A stretch of DNA of 64,000 nt from Lentinula raphanica (GCA_027919835.1 JANVFP010000015.1:1054001-1118000), one strand, 5' to 3'; shown: positions 24,140 through 40,741, counted from the stretch's first letter. Made by a program: numbers and translations. The notes: a model not told the origin generated them from the sequence alone.

Positions 24140-24701
24140 AGTTGTGCAAACGTTCGTCCCAACAACCCGGTAGCAATATTGAATCTCATTTCTTGATTGT
24201 TGATTTCTGTTAGAGTCGGGTCCTTCGCTCAGTCTCAAGTCTCCGTATACTTACTTGACTGAAGTATATGTGTATCCATCCACACCCAAAACTTCAATTG
24301 GTTCTGTTCGTTCATTCAAAGCAATAATTGATATATGTTTCCGTTCCTCGTCTTAGATGACGACCGCTGAAAATCCTTCAATCAAGCCACATCAAACGTT
24401 TATGATGCAAGATTCAACGCTGTTCAGTTCAACGACGCAACTTGGGAATTCAAGTTGACGCTCGTGCCGCGCTCGTGTTTCCGCAACCAGGGGAACGGTG
24501 TGAATTACATATTCGTAACTATAAAAGGTCCCAATCAATCATGCCGTTCTGGTTCTTCCCCGTCGTCAACCACAGCGTCCTTCCTACTCTTTCGTTCTCT
24601 TTCACCCATAGCACTGTGTGCGCCTTTCTTTCCTTGTTACTCTTCGTTCTTCTTCGGCCTTTTTCTCCTCATTTGTCAATATCGTCACCGTAGTACGGGT
24701 C
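24140..24701. other. Intergenic; promoter of the GPI-anchored protein
   Basis: 3' flank of the Gep4-like gene, then a C/T-rich leader approaching the ATG at 24702. A TATA box lies at 24520-24527. Confidence 0.5.
24520..24527 (+). promoter_or_regulatory. TATA box of the GPI-anchored mucin-like gene
   Basis: TATAAAAG lies about 180 nt before the start codon and is followed by a long pyrimidine-rich stretch typical of strongly expressed fungal genes. The long leader would need an mRNA 5' end around 24550. Confidence 0.5.
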
Positions 24702-25627
24702 ATGATGCGCAGCGCGTTATTCTTCATCCTCCTCTCGACTGCTATCAGATACACAGCCGCTGTTGATTGTCCTTCTGCAGACAAAGATGGTGCCCCGTTA
24801 GCGGCTCCAGGTACTGATGCGGGTGATGGTTTTGGTGAGAGAATTCCTTCCTCTGTTCCTCTGAATCAGATCCTGAATTCAAGGACTTCAGTTGCGTGTA
24901 CGTACCAGGCAGCTGGTACATGTACTTACTTTGGAGAGGTGAGTTCTACTACGTATCATTCATCCATGGTCCATTCCTGACTAACCTGGTATCATAGAAT
25001 GGAGAGTTCTCGTCTGGACCTAGTACATGTCCCAAAGGGTTCGCTCAAGGCTCAGGAACAACGAGCGAAACGGAGCAGCAGAGTAGCACAACCAGTAAGC
25101 AGACTCCTCCTCCAGAGACAACCACCTCAGCTCAAGTGACGACCTCAACCTCTACTTCGTCACTGCCCCCGCCTGTTACTACTACGTCATCCAAACCTCC
25201 TCCTCCTCCTCCTCCCACCACTACATCAACGCCCCCACCGCTAGTTACCACGTCTTCGACCACTTCTTCATCAGTTCTCACTACCACATCAAGCAGTACT
25301 TCGATTGCCATAACAACTTCATCCAGTATCACGCAGATCTCCACCACGTCGTCCTCACAGTTGACGACGTCTACGGATAGCGTGGGGTCCTCAGTGACTT
25401 TGACGTCCACCTCGACGGTAGCAAGCAGCAGTACATCAGGATTTGTGACACTCCCGTCTGCATCAATTTCTACTTCGACCGCTACCTTGGTTTCTTCAAC
25501 TTCCAGCCCAACGACCTCGACGACGCCCGCTTCGACAAATAGCAACTCGGCGTTGTCGATGCGGGGATGTTCGATGGCAGTTCTCATTGGTGCTGTGATG
25601 GTGTTCAGTGCAGTCAATCTGGTTTGA
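24702..25627 (+). CDS. Secreted, Ser/Thr-rich, probably GPI-anchored surface protein
   Basis: The start at 24702 (a second Met follows at 24705) gives a signal peptide MMRSALFFILLSTAIRYTAA with likely cleavage before VDCPSADKDG. A small Cys-containing module follows (ACTYQAAGTCTYFGE, then across an intron NGEFSSGPSTCP), a motif I associate with many agaricomycete secreted proteins. The rest is about 170 residues of Ser/Thr/Pro with a PPPPPPPTTTST core, expected to be heavily O-glycosylated. The C terminus (MRGCSMAVLIGAVMVFSAVN) is hydrophobic after a small-residue stretch (NSNSALS), as in GPI attachment signals. There is one intron (about 24938-24998). It is likely a cell-wall or surface mucin; the binding partner is unknown. 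Confidence 0.85.
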
Positions 25628-26062
25628 ACGGTGCCGGTAATCTGGCAGGTTGGCTTGTGGGGTTTTGCTTTAGTTGGCATATGGCACACGATATAGGTTG
25701 ATTGATTGGGTTTTCAATTTTGAACGGGGAGAGATGGCACTTGGACAGTTATACTTATTCTACACATGACACGAAGGACTTTTTTCACTTGATTGATTTT
25801 CATCAAGATCTACCACAATGTAGCTAGACTATCGTTGGGACTGTGTGTTACAGTTTACTGTAACGATGTGCGGGTATAATGGTATTCCAAAACGCTTGGC
25901 TGACAATATCGGGAGGAGTATTTCGCAGGAGCAACAATTGCACACAGAATGCCACACATCCATTCCAAGACCAGAGCTCTTCGCTTTGCGTATGTGTTCA
26001 TTCAAACCGAGCAAGGCTCGAGGGCCAATAGTTGCGGCCCAGGATCCGACTGCACTAGTCCA
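25628..26062. other. Convergent 3' intergenic region
   Basis: Between the mucin-like gene (plus) and Mic12 (minus). No coding exon recognised. Confidence 0.4.
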
Positions 26063-26586
26063 TCAATCTTTCCCCACTAGCATTTTCCCCACCCAATGAC
26101 TGAACTCTCCCGCAGCATTAGAGACATGCTTGTCAGCCTGTCCGGCCCAAACGAAGGTTTTCTCCAGTTGTTCATTCCAGCCTGCCTGAACTAATGATAA
26201 GAATGGTTTCCTCTCGATCCGAGAAGCTGCAGGTGACGGGTATGTTGATATCCACGCGGGAGTGGGTGAATGAAGGAGGAGTGTTGATTGGATATGTAGG
26301 CTGTGTCGTACCCAATGAGTTTTTTGAGTTTTGGCTAAAAACATTCCGAGGATATAGCACGAAAACACAGCTTACTCTGTGGATAGCTGCTTCGTTCTGC
26401 ATGGAGAGATGTCAGAATTGTATGAGATGAGTAGGAATTGAATCCACCTAGTTTGGATCAGGTTTGAGAATCCATAGTATATCTGAAGCGAGAACAGTTT
26501 GGCATCGCATCCTGTTTGCCAAAGCCTGTAGAGCTTACCCCTCCAGCAACCAGTGCGCCCGAGACTGGACCGAGCAGAAACGACAT
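26063..26586 (-). CDS. MIC12: MICOS complex subunit Mic12-like (AIM5 family)
   Basis: This small protein of about 113 residues is split over four exons and is easy to miss. The ATG at 26586 gives MSFLLGPVSGALVAGG, then an intron, IYYGFSNLIQTR, an intron, a very short exon (TKQLST), an intron, and the last exon ending WVGKMLVGKD. All phases match. The Gly-rich N-terminal hydrophobic segment followed by YYGFSNLIQTRT is the conserved beginning of fungal Mic12, and the C-terminal SLVQAGWNEQLEK matches the W-N-E-Q block seen in yeast Aim5. Mic12 stabilises crista junctions by linking MICOS subcomplexes in the mitochondrial inner membrane (family knowledge). A single N-terminal membrane helix fits that topology. 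Confidence 0.85.
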
Positions 26587-26800
26587 TCCTCAAAGCTCAA
26601 GATGGGTGTACGGAAACAATGCAGGACGTGGGAAATTTTCATCAAGCCAACTTCAGCCAACACACGAAACGATTCAACTTGGAGTTACGTGGTTCATACA
26701 GTATCCTTGGGTTCACGATTGCATTGACATTGAAAGATGAGACGTTTGCTCTCCTATAATGATTACTGAATCTCCATTCCTTCTTCGTCTAGCCCCACGC

Positions 26801-29208
<2,408 letters not shown>

Positions 29209-29703
29209 TGTGGAAGAGGAAGAAAAAGAGAGCTGAGGATGAATGGAAGAAGGCCTGGCGGTCGATCGCGACCTATCGCGACTTGCTGATTTATAATGCA
29301 CTGTGTTTTCAGTTTCTGACCGGGACCACTGGCTCTTCTCCAACTCATCCACTATACATTCAACAACGATTACATGTGGGCGAATCGGGTCCGCAGGAAG
29401 GCGTGAATAAGGAAGATACACGCATACTCTAAGAAGAGTGCAGCGTGTCTACAAGAAACCGGGGACTAAAGCTTGGAACCTGAAAACAAGGACTGAGTCG
29501 TTGCGGAGTTCTGACCATGCTGGATGAGTTACACGGAAAAGACGTCAGTGAGCATCCATTCCATACATTGTACAACGTAAATTCGTTCTGAGTGACATGC
29601 ATAAACGCGTTGGTTTAAGTTACTGTGAGTCGAACGACGAAGCTGAACAGAATGAGCAGAAGATGCTACACGTGATGGGCGCTTGGGCGCTCAAACTCTT
29701 CTA
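29209..29703. other. Upstream region of halogenase copy 1
   Basis: About 500 bp of probable promoter. No TATA box or coding exon is clear. Confidence 0.4.
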
Positions 29704-29756
29704 TTCAACGAACGCGTTTACTCTTCGTTGAACTATCTGACTGGCTAGCGAGGCTA
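29704..29756 (-). repeat. 53-nt element, inverted match to 41586-41638
   Basis: The reverse complement of this segment matches 41586-41638 at 51 of 53 positions by eye. A second short match, the 12-mer GCTACACGTGAT at 29665-29676, matches (inverted) 41660-41671 at a similar spacing (27 versus 21 nt). The pair lies in unrelated intergenic regions about 12 kb apart. Confidence 0.8.
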
Positions 29757-29939
29757 AAACTCTTCAAACTCAAGGTTGAAGTTCTTTGCAACTTCATACT
29801 CTGCTTGACAAAATCTTCTTCGAGGCCGACCAGACTATTGCAGACGACAGGCTTACTCCCTTTCGTCAACAAATCCGATGTTCGAAGACGTTTTCCGCTA
29901 TCCATCCGCCGTTTCAGCTTGAGTTTTCTGCCCTGTGAA

Positions 29940-31490
29940 TATCAGACTCTATCTTTGCGACTCCCGGCGGTGAGTGGCACCTTGCATCCTTATCGTCGTC
30001 TATAGGTGTTTCTCACTCCAGTTTCGAAAAACAGGATCAATGGCTCTTATCCACCCTGCAGTTTCAGCAAGACCATCCGGGGTGTAAATGACTCAAGACT
30101 ACATGCTTTTCCATCGAACGAAAATGCTGATGCACATCAGTGACCAATCATAGTCTCTTTTTCAATCTTCCTGTCGACTCTCCCTCGAAAAGCCTCTACG
30201 TGTCGACCTCAATCCTCATGCACAGATCTCCGATGGTGAGTAGCACTCCATCGCTGAGCTGTTTCTTTCCTCTTCAGCTCACTCAAGATTCGACCATCAG
30301 TAGATTATCTGTATCTCCGATTTCGTGGGCATTCTGTAGTTCAGCAAGACAATATCAGACGTGTAGATGACCTGAAGATTACATGTCTTTCTATCGAACG
30401 AAAAAGGTCCAACCATCTATGGCAATCCAGGACCTAACGAAAGACCTCCACATACACCGGGGCCCCCTACCCTCACGCATCCCGACGGTTATTGGCCAAC
30501 AATGGCACCCTAGCGCTGAGGAATTCCTTTCAAGTTTCCTCTTCAACCCACTCGGAATTCGAAATTAGTAGATCATTCCTTTCTTTGGACACCCACGAGT
30601 CAGCAAGATGTGGCAATGACTCGAAGATTACATGTCTTTCCCTTGAACGAAAAAGTACGGTGATTCAGGACCCGGTGACTTGCCCTCGAAAAGCCTCTCA
30701 TATCCACCTCAATTCTCATGCATCCTAATCCCCGGCGGTGAGTGGCACCCAAGCCCTGAGGTATTCCTTTGAACTCACGCAGGATTAGACTAACAGTGGA
30801 TTATTCTTTTCTCTGATTTCGTGGGCAACCTGGATATTCAGCAAGACCATCTTGGACGTGTAGTTGACTCGAAGATTACATTCCTCTCTCTCTCAAACCC
30901 AAAAGGTCCAATCATCGATGGCAATCTACTAGGACCTGACGACTTTCCCTCGAAAACCTCCACGGACCACAACCCTCACGTATCACGACGGCCCGGGTGA
31001 ATGACCATTCTTGGCGCGTTTCTTTCCTTTTCAACCCACTCAAGATTCGAACATCAGTAAATCATTCTTTCTCTGATTTCGTGGGGACCCTCGAGTTTCA
31101 GCAAGACCATCTTAGACATGTAAATGATTTGAAGATAACATGCCTTTCTCTCGAACGAAAAAGGTCCAATCATCTACGGCAATCTAGGACCCGACGACTT
31201 TTCCTCGAAAAGCCTCCACTTATCCACCTCAATCCTCATGCACCAGATACATATCATATCAGCCTCTATCCTCATTCATCCCGATGGTGAGTGGCACCCT
31301 GAATCCTTATCATCGCTGAGGTGTTTCATCCCTCTCCAACTTGCTCGAAATTCGAACATCAGTAGATCAGTCTACTCTGATTCTGTGCTGCAGTTTCAGC
31401 AAGACCATCTTATACGTGTAATTGTGACTATGTACATCGCGTGATAGCTTTCCATCGAACGAGGGAGCTGATGTACATCAGTGTACACGA
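29940..31490 (+). repeat. Six-copy degenerate tandem repeat, unit about 240-300 bp
   Basis: The anchor CAGCAAGA(C/T) recurs at 30065, 30342, 30602, 30839, 31099 and about 31397, i.e. every 277, 260, 237, 260 and 298 nt. About 50 nt after each anchor lies a version of TCGAACGAAAAAGGTCC, then CTCGAAAAGCCTC, then GGTGAGTGGCACC, then ATTTCGTGGG. The first and last units share a terminal variant (TGATGCACATCA at 30128-30139, TGATGTACATCA at 31469-31480) that the inner ones lack. No long ORF runs through the unit. It occupies half of the space between the divergent halogenases. Confidence 0.8.
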
Positions 31491-32258
31491 TCGTCTATCT
31501 ATGACAATCTATGACCTATAATGACCTCCATTTTACCATCTCCATTTCTCTCTTTTTCTTCTTCCGTGGCGTATACACTGCTTTTGTAACGAAACTATTG
31601 CAAGGCTAACTTTGCATCGTACAAATGCAGGTAACATGAGGTAACATGTGGCAGGGAAGCCAATTCAGCTCTCAAAGATCAGCCTTAGCTTCGAGTCAGC
31701 ACTTTCTAGATCGGTTTCGTCTGATCAGGTCTAATGCAGGCCTTGCAGCAGTATGTATGCAATCCTGTTCTGTAGACTTGATGTTCTGTTCATCGGCTCA
31801 GTTTCCTTCCTTCTATGGTTTAGTTTTGCGCAAGCGGCAAGAGTCTTGTAATTTCAAGCGCTCCATCATCGTTTTCCTCCATTCGGATCATATCTGGCAC
31901 TGCTGAATTGCAAGAGGGATGAATACAGCTAGTTCGTCCAAGAAACGGAGGCCAAGTGGACAACACAGCCCAGCCTAAATGTTTTGCGGCAATTCAAAAG
32001 AATTTTCTTTCGTACCTACCCCCGTTTTCCATACAGCAAGCATGCTCGAAAATGGTACTCAGATTACTGCATGATACGTATGTATCTGCTCCGGCATCGA
32101 AAGTCAAATCCGGCAGCGTCATTTTTCTCAGATCATCTCTGGTACGTTTAAAAGACGGTCTCAGAGCTCAGGTTAATGCAGAGGATTTTCACTTTAGCTT
32201 GATTGATCTCCTCTTCTTCGCCTTCTTCATCGTCTATCTTCACTTGATTCGCCACGCA
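31491..32258. other. Upstream region of halogenase copy 2
   Basis: Pyrimidine-rich DNA with no convincing exon. A 192-codon open frame from 31956 runs into the halogenase first exon in a different arrangement, but its N-terminal part has no similarity to the paralogue. Confidence 0.4.
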
Positions 32259-34506
<2,248 letters not shown>

Positions 34507-34864
34507 AGAAGCCTATTAACGATTACTAATTAGTATGGACTAAGTATACCATGATTCTTGTTTTGTAAAGCCTGATATATCATATATTTAAGTGTTTGAC
34601 TGTCTGCTCGATGCCTTGGGCCTCGGAGCCCTTGTTTTCATTCCAAGCCTTGAGCTGCCTCAACTTGGGGAAACACCGGCTGAGGTGCCGGTGGTATCAC
34701 TAATTGCTATCAAAGTTACTGACTCAGACTCGGAGTCGCAAGAACTTGATACATAAAAGAAATTGACGGTTTCTAGCTCTTCCACCTTCTTCCACTACCT
34801 GCATCTCTTACGCTCAAAGGCATAAGACGTAGAACAATCTGCACATCATATCCATATCTGCATC
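34507..34864. other. Intergenic between halogenase 2 and aldo-keto reductase
   Basis: Contains a short inverted repeat (CACCGGC ... GCCGGTG, about 34674-34693). No exon seen. Confidence 0.4.
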
Positions 34865-36365
34865 ATGGTCAACATCCCTGTCTTCACCTTGAATGATGGT
34901 ACTAAGATGCCATCTGTGGGAATGGGGTAAATTCCTACTATCGATTATCGATGTACTTCCTACTAACAATCTTCATGCTCTATCTAGGTGTTGGATGGGA
35001 GTACCCGGTGGTGATGAACGCGTCTACCATATGTGCTTGAATGCTATAAAGGTTGGAAATCGAGCCTTTATCCTTCTTCGTTGCAGAAACTCATGTTCGT
35101 TCACTATTGCATGTAGGCAGGCTATCGCCATTTTGATACAGTATGTACATATAATCCTTGAGTCGAGGGTGACATGATTAATCCGAAGGTCAAACTACTA
35201 GGCCGCAGGATATGGTGATTATAGTTGTCCATTCCATATCGTACTCATTCTGACAATTTTTCATAGGTAACGAGAAGCAAGTTGGAAGAGCCATTCGGGA
35301 CTCGGGAATTCCTCGAAATGAGATCTTTCTTACTACGAAGTTACCGTACGCTCCAAATCTCCGTCCACGACGTGATTTTGAATCAGCTCATCTAGAAATC
35401 CTGCCCATGCGAAGGTTCGAGAAGCATTCGAAGAAAGTTTGAAGGCTTTGGATTGCGAGTACATCGACCTCTATCTCATGCATTGGCCTCAAGCTGGAAA
35501 GCCCGGTCAGACATCCCTGATTTTTTGTTTCGCCGAAGAACATGGGATTAACTCGATCTTGTCATCAGATGCACCGGAATGGAGTGACGACGCCTACCGT
35601 CCTCATGAGAGTCCTACTTTTGTTGAGACGTGGAAAGACATGGAAAAGCTCTTGGAAAGTGGTGAGTAGTTTGACTCAAGAGTTATCCAGACAACTAATC
35701 CTGATCGTATCCAACATAGGCAAAGTCAAGAGCATCGGAGTCTCCAACTTCTCCATAAAAAATCTCAGCGTTCTCCTTCCGGAATGCAAGATTATCCCCG
35801 CCACGAATCAGGTCGAGATGCATCCATGCTTACCACAAATGGAACTGAAAAATTACTGCGAGTCAAAGGGGATCATCCTGACAGCGTATTCGCCATTGGG
35901 TGAGTTGTGAACATCATAATTTTCTCTCTTTCAGGGAAACACTCAATCTCTCTCTATCCTTTTACTTAGGTCGACCCCTTGGTCCTGATCAACCAGTCAG
36001 TCTCTTCAACAACGACATAATTAAAGGCATCGCGAGCAAGCTTGGAGTTGATCTGGCTCAAGTTCTCTTGAGCTGGGGTGTCCAAAGAAATACCGCCGTC
36101 ATACCCAAAACAGAGAACGAGACACGCATGAAAAACAACATCACTGTAAGACTCATCGATATAATTCATTTGCCTAACTGATATTTGCCACTAGCTAATT
36201 CAATTATCTCCCGAAGACATGAAAGCCATTGATGAACTACATCTTCAACCCAACATGCACCGAACGCTTGCCTTCACTAAACGACAGAGCACAGGAATAA
36301 TCTTTGGATGGACTTTTGAGGAACTGGGTTGGAATATGGTTGACGGTGTTGTAGTTTCGAACTGA
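34865..36365 (+). CDS. Aldo-keto reductase
   Basis: This is an NADPH-dependent carbonyl reductase of the AKR superfamily. The start ATG at 34865 gives [20 protein letters not shown]. The catalytic tetrad is visible: Asp and Tyr in HFDTAAGYGNE (spliced), Lys in FLTTKLP and His in YLMHWPQAG. The later strands are [18 protein letters not shown] and ILTAYSPLG, and the cofactor loop is [17 protein letters not shown]. It ends [12 protein letters not shown]. Six or so short introns. The barrel is of normal length (about 320 residues) with no missing element. Its place next to halogenase 2 suggests possible co-function in reducing an aromatic aldehyde, but that is inference from position only. Confidence 0.92.
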
Positions 36366-36609
36366 GTGTTCTGCGCTCGAAAAGAGGTTCTGCAAATTAT
36401 GAACATACATCATGACATGTGTATAATGTTAACAATAAAGGTAGATCAAATGGCAAAGTAATTCCAGTAGATGTAAAGGTCATTGGTCCAAACATCATCA
36501 GTCGTGATAAGTTGATCATATTTTCATTACAGCTCGTGGCATTCGTAAGGTCATGATCAAGGACCTCACAGCAGGTAGTGTATCCTTGGAATAGATCATC
36601 TCGAGACTC

Positions 36610-39600
36610 CTAAGTCCTCTGCTCGCGCGGAAGCAGGATCCTCATGAAAGCGTTCCCGCTTCTGGCGTCTACCGTATTGATCAGGTATTGATTGCCATCC
36701 TGAATAGGATGCCGGGATTGGACGATATCCTGCAAAGAATCTCTGACCAATGGGTCTGGCAGTGGCAAGGCATTTGAATGGCCTAGGGAATGTCGAGGAT
36801 TGTGGTGAGGCAAATGGCGACTATGATATACATTGGAAGGAACATCATTCGGAGGAGAAGCCAATGGACGAGGAACAGTCAAAACGGCAGGTACAGAATG
36901 TCGTTTGGGCCGTCGAGGTGGTGAAGTTCGCGGAGAAGACTGGAGTTGAGAATGTTTTCGCATTGCATCTTCACGAGGTGAGTAGATTTGAGCAGAAGAG
37001 CGGCGAAGACCTGAATTGGGACGATTTCGAGATTCATATGTAGGCCTAGGACGGGGAGGAGAAGGAGGTCGAGTCAACCAGGTCGGTACTGAGGGCGAGG
37101 AAGTCAGGGGAGTAAACGTCGGGTGTTCTACGTCACTATAGCCAATGTGCTGATGGTCCCGAATGTGTTGACCGATGTCATTCCCTGATACAGTCTGAGA
37201 TACAGAGGCTGTCATGGCCTCAGGAATGAGAATTCGTCCTTGAGATGGGCTTCTTTCACCTGCCACTCCAATCTCATGACGATCGGGAAGAGCGGTCCTA
37301 GGCACAGTATGGACATATCCAGTCGAGTGTGTGTTGTCAGTGCCATGCGCAGTGAGATTGGCATCCGACGATTTCGATGGGAAAACACGGCCGAGAAGGC
37401 TATCTGCAGACACGTCACCCTGCGGCATCATCATTGGCGTCAGCAACGATTGAGGGGGAGGACTGGAAGTAAGTGGAGGGGGACTAGGTAATGATCTGGA
37501 TGGATGATTCGTTGGAGGGGAAAGGAGTATCCTTGGTGCTTGCTGAGTTGGTGAAGGACGATGTCGAGATCTTCGTTGATCAAGAGGGCTCTGACGATCA
37601 TTGAAAGCCGAGATAGGAGCTAGCATATCCTCGTCTTCATACAGTGCAACAGGCGAGTAAGCTCCTCCTTGAGCTTTGTTCTGGGTTGACGATCGTTTGG
37701 ACCGGAAAAGACTAGGAGGCGGTGGATCGTTTATGTCATATTGGTCCTCAGCGAGTAGATCGTGCACTTGAGCACCTTGGGAGGAATTCCGGATTCGAGA
37801 TTTCGAGGGCTCTCTGGGCTTTGATTGCCGCCTGCTAGCATGTCTCGAATGAGGCCTTGACTGCGTGGAGGTGATGTTCGCGTCGTTATCTTCAGGACCA
37901 GACTGGGAGATCCGATTATATATGGACCGCCACCAAGATCTCTGAGGTTGATGAGTGTGACCAACTCCTTGCGCGTCCACAGCGTATTCAGTATGAACTT
38001 GACGACCGCTCTCTATATTTTCCAATTAGATGTAATGACTCAGATGACATGCGAGATACATACGGGTTCCGTAACCTCGTCTCTCGAGCTCTCTTTCAAA
38101 CTCAATCTCTAGACCGTCACTCTTCTCCCGATAGATTCCGTACCCATAATCATTGCCATGGCCGAGCCACTGTCTCCCATGCGTGTCATCATAGTACTCC
38201 TTCTCCACGCGAACCATAGGGAAAGCCAGAGGGTCCTGTTTCTCAATGATAGGCTCTTTCATAGTCCCAGTTGGTCTGGCCGGCCCAAAAGCGTTCTCAT
38301 AATGAGCCGCCCGTCGGGCGTTGATATCAGGTTTGGGGTTGCGTCCGCGCATCTTCTCCCAGAGATAAATGGTACCGATCCATAGTTCTCGGAAAGTTTC
38401 TCGAAAATCCATGGCATGACCGAGAGCGCGAAGACGAGACATGCGATACGCTGGTAAGCCCTTGGTCTGGGACTGATTGTCGGGTTTGTAAACCTTGTAA
38501 GTGAAGGCCTTGATGTGGAGAAAACCGAAAAGCCTGTGTATCAGAAATCAGTCCGAAGAGACAAAATACTTGGATCTGTCAAAAGTGCATACATCATTTC
38601 GAATGTTTCCAGTAGTGCTCCGATACCAATGTTGATGTCATCAGCCGTCATGTATGTGGTCTGAAATAATCATTTCCTTGAACAAGGATGGAACAAGGAT
38701 GTAACTCACATCTTTGATCACGCCAACCATACTGAGCAATGAGAGGAAAGTTGCTTGCCAGAATGTTAGGAACACTGCAAATCTGTAAGCCGATACGATT
38801 GCACATCAAGGGATTTGATGCGAACCGATAGCCTTGACTGAAAACAACTTCAGGAGTGGTTTCTGTGGCGCAAGGATTTTGGACACCGGGACGTAGAGTT
38901 GGATAAGGCAGTACATTGCGATAGTGACAGAGATGGAAACGATGACGGTTATCTGGAGGAATATAGCCATTCAGGAGAATATTCATGACGGTTGCTTGGA
39001 ACGCACGTATGAATGGCCCCAGCCAAGCCCCCAAGAATCCTCACAATACAGGCCGACGTAGTTGAGGAGGACAGCCGCAAGAGTGGTACTAGAAAGTCAT
39101 CAATGTTAATTCACGTAGTTTTCCATATGTGAACTAACGTTGGTCGGATAACGCAGTACTGTAGAACCCCCACTTCATCATCTGAAGGAAGAGAAGTCCA
39201 TCCTAGGAGCATTGAGTCAATTAGTAGATTTTATAGTAGACTGGAGGAGATGACTATACTGCGGGTTTCCACTTCACGAATCCAAGCGGAAAAATCCATC
39301 TATTCAAGGGTTTCCCTCTACGTAGTGCCTCGCGGTCGTTCTCCCTCGACAAGCCATTCTTCAGAAATATGGCTCTTTGTTCGTCCGAATCATGCGACAG
39401 ATAGTTGAGCAGCAGGTAGAAAAACGAAGTCAACACAGTGGATTCGTAGCCATCGCGCACAAGGAGTAGTGGGGTGGATTCGTTCTGTGAGTTGAAAATG
39501 ATCAGGTTGCACAGGACATAGGCTGAATCATTGCACGGACCCAGAAGAGATAAGAGGCCATACTGATTATGGCATATATTGGAACCATGAACAGGATACG

Positions 39601-40050
39601 AACAATGTCTTGAAGCCAAAGTCAGAGATTCTGAGGTAGAAAGAATCGGTGATATGTATCTCACAGCGCTGTTCACGTTTCTATGACACAAAAGGGCTGT
39701 TAGCATGGATTGAAGATGGAATCGATATTGCTCCTACGTTAGTGTAGTACACCAAGTGCTTATTGATGAGCCAAGCCGACGTAATGATGGCAATTATAGT
39801 GAAGAACCCAGCGACAATCCATCCGACCTAGTCCAGAAGCTGTGAGCTGCAGTGGCTAGCTATCATTGAGGCCTGAGGCTTAACGACTTACATGATGGGC
39901 TAAACGGAAACAAACGTAGAGTCAGTGACGAATGATGTCGGATTGTGGTGACGGAGACGCACCTTGGAAGACCAGATTTCCGTTCTGCAATAAAGAAGGT
40001 GAATCAGGCTTGAGCTCTCTCCAACATCTTCCATCCGTAATATTTGACAT
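36610..40050 (-). CDS. TMEM184 / organic solute transporter alpha-like membrane protein with long cytoplasmic tail
   Basis: The ATG at 40050 gives MSNITDGRCWRELKPDSPSL, then GNLVFQ and, across introns, VGWIVAGFFTIIAIITSAWL (first helix). Hallmarks of the DUF300/TMEM184 family follow: ESTPLLLVRDGYESTVLTSF, FPLGFVKWKPADGL, LYCEDSWG, VSISVTIAMYCLIQLY, KPLLKLFSVKAIVFLTFWQA and the DDINIGIGALLETFEMMLFG region. About seven membrane spans are expected in the first ~400 residues. The remaining ~550 residues are a disordered Ser/Pro/Arg-rich tail, probably cytosolic and phosphorylated. Small exons with many introns make up the membrane part; the tail is one long exon. The family is linked to solute transport and vacuole/endosome trafficking, but the function of the fungal members is not settled. 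Confidence 0.88.
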
Positions 40051-40189
40051 TGATTAAAGTAAGCTCGGTCTTGACAATAGGAAACGAGTGGGGGTCGTGC
40101 AGCAAGAAATAGTCGTGAATGTCGTTACTTCAAGCAAAATAGATACAGATATAGAGGTAAGAAGGTATATGAGTTTGTGGTGTTCCCCT

Positions 40190-40560
40190 AGATCACTTTA
40201 CAGAGTTCAAGGCCAAACAGACCTGGAGAACGTCGAGGGCGCTTGAAGGACAAGGGGATACAGCGTGGGAATTTCTTTCGGGTTATCTCAAGTCGACGAA
40301 GGTCACTGGTCAGCGACTCATGAAGGAGCAGATTCAGGAAGCGGAACGATTGGTTACCAGACTTGATAACAGGATACTTTGCATATCTTTGTACGCAGAT
40401 TCCGAATCACAACTACCCACCTCTTGAGGTGAATTGACCGCCTATCATCAACGCTACTTGACTTCGGAGTGAATCTCGAGGATTAGGTGTACCATATAGC
40501 GCTTCCAAGCAGTTGGACGAACTCGTTGGGTCAAAGAATAATGAGTTCACCGATTGAGTC
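40190..40560 (+). other. Coding-like stretch without a start, possible gene remnant
   Basis: After a plausible intron (GTAAGAAGG to CCCCTAG, ending at 40190) the plus strand reads DHFTEFKAKQTWRTSRALEG and LMKEQIQEAERLVTRLDN. A second plausible intron (donor at GTACGCAG) leads to ASKQLDELVGSKNNEFTD-stop. The composition is protein-like, but no in-frame ATG was found upstream and I do not recognise it. It could be a remnant or a mis-split exon. Confidence 0.25.
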
Positions 40561-40741
40561 ATGTACTGATATCAAGAAAGAGTCCCTAATCGACTTTCAT
40601 ATGCATCTTCGTCAAAAATTCGCTCCAGTGTGTCGACTTGTTTCTGAACTAGGACGAGGTACGCCTCTGTCCTTTTGCATACTTGCTCTTGGCTCGGTAA
40701 TTTGACATTAGGTCTTTGGATAGTCACGATTCAGATTGAGG

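Noticed and set aside
25132..25689. Long minus-strand open frame opposite the mucin-like gene
   Set aside because: A shadow of the Ser/Thr-rich repeat coding strand; its Val/Asp/Glu-rich product is what antisense Ser/Thr codons give.
34674..34693. CACCGGC/GCCGGTG inverted repeat as a terminator
   Set aside because: Bacterial-type hairpin terminators are not used by RNA polymerase II; the stem is short and may be chance.
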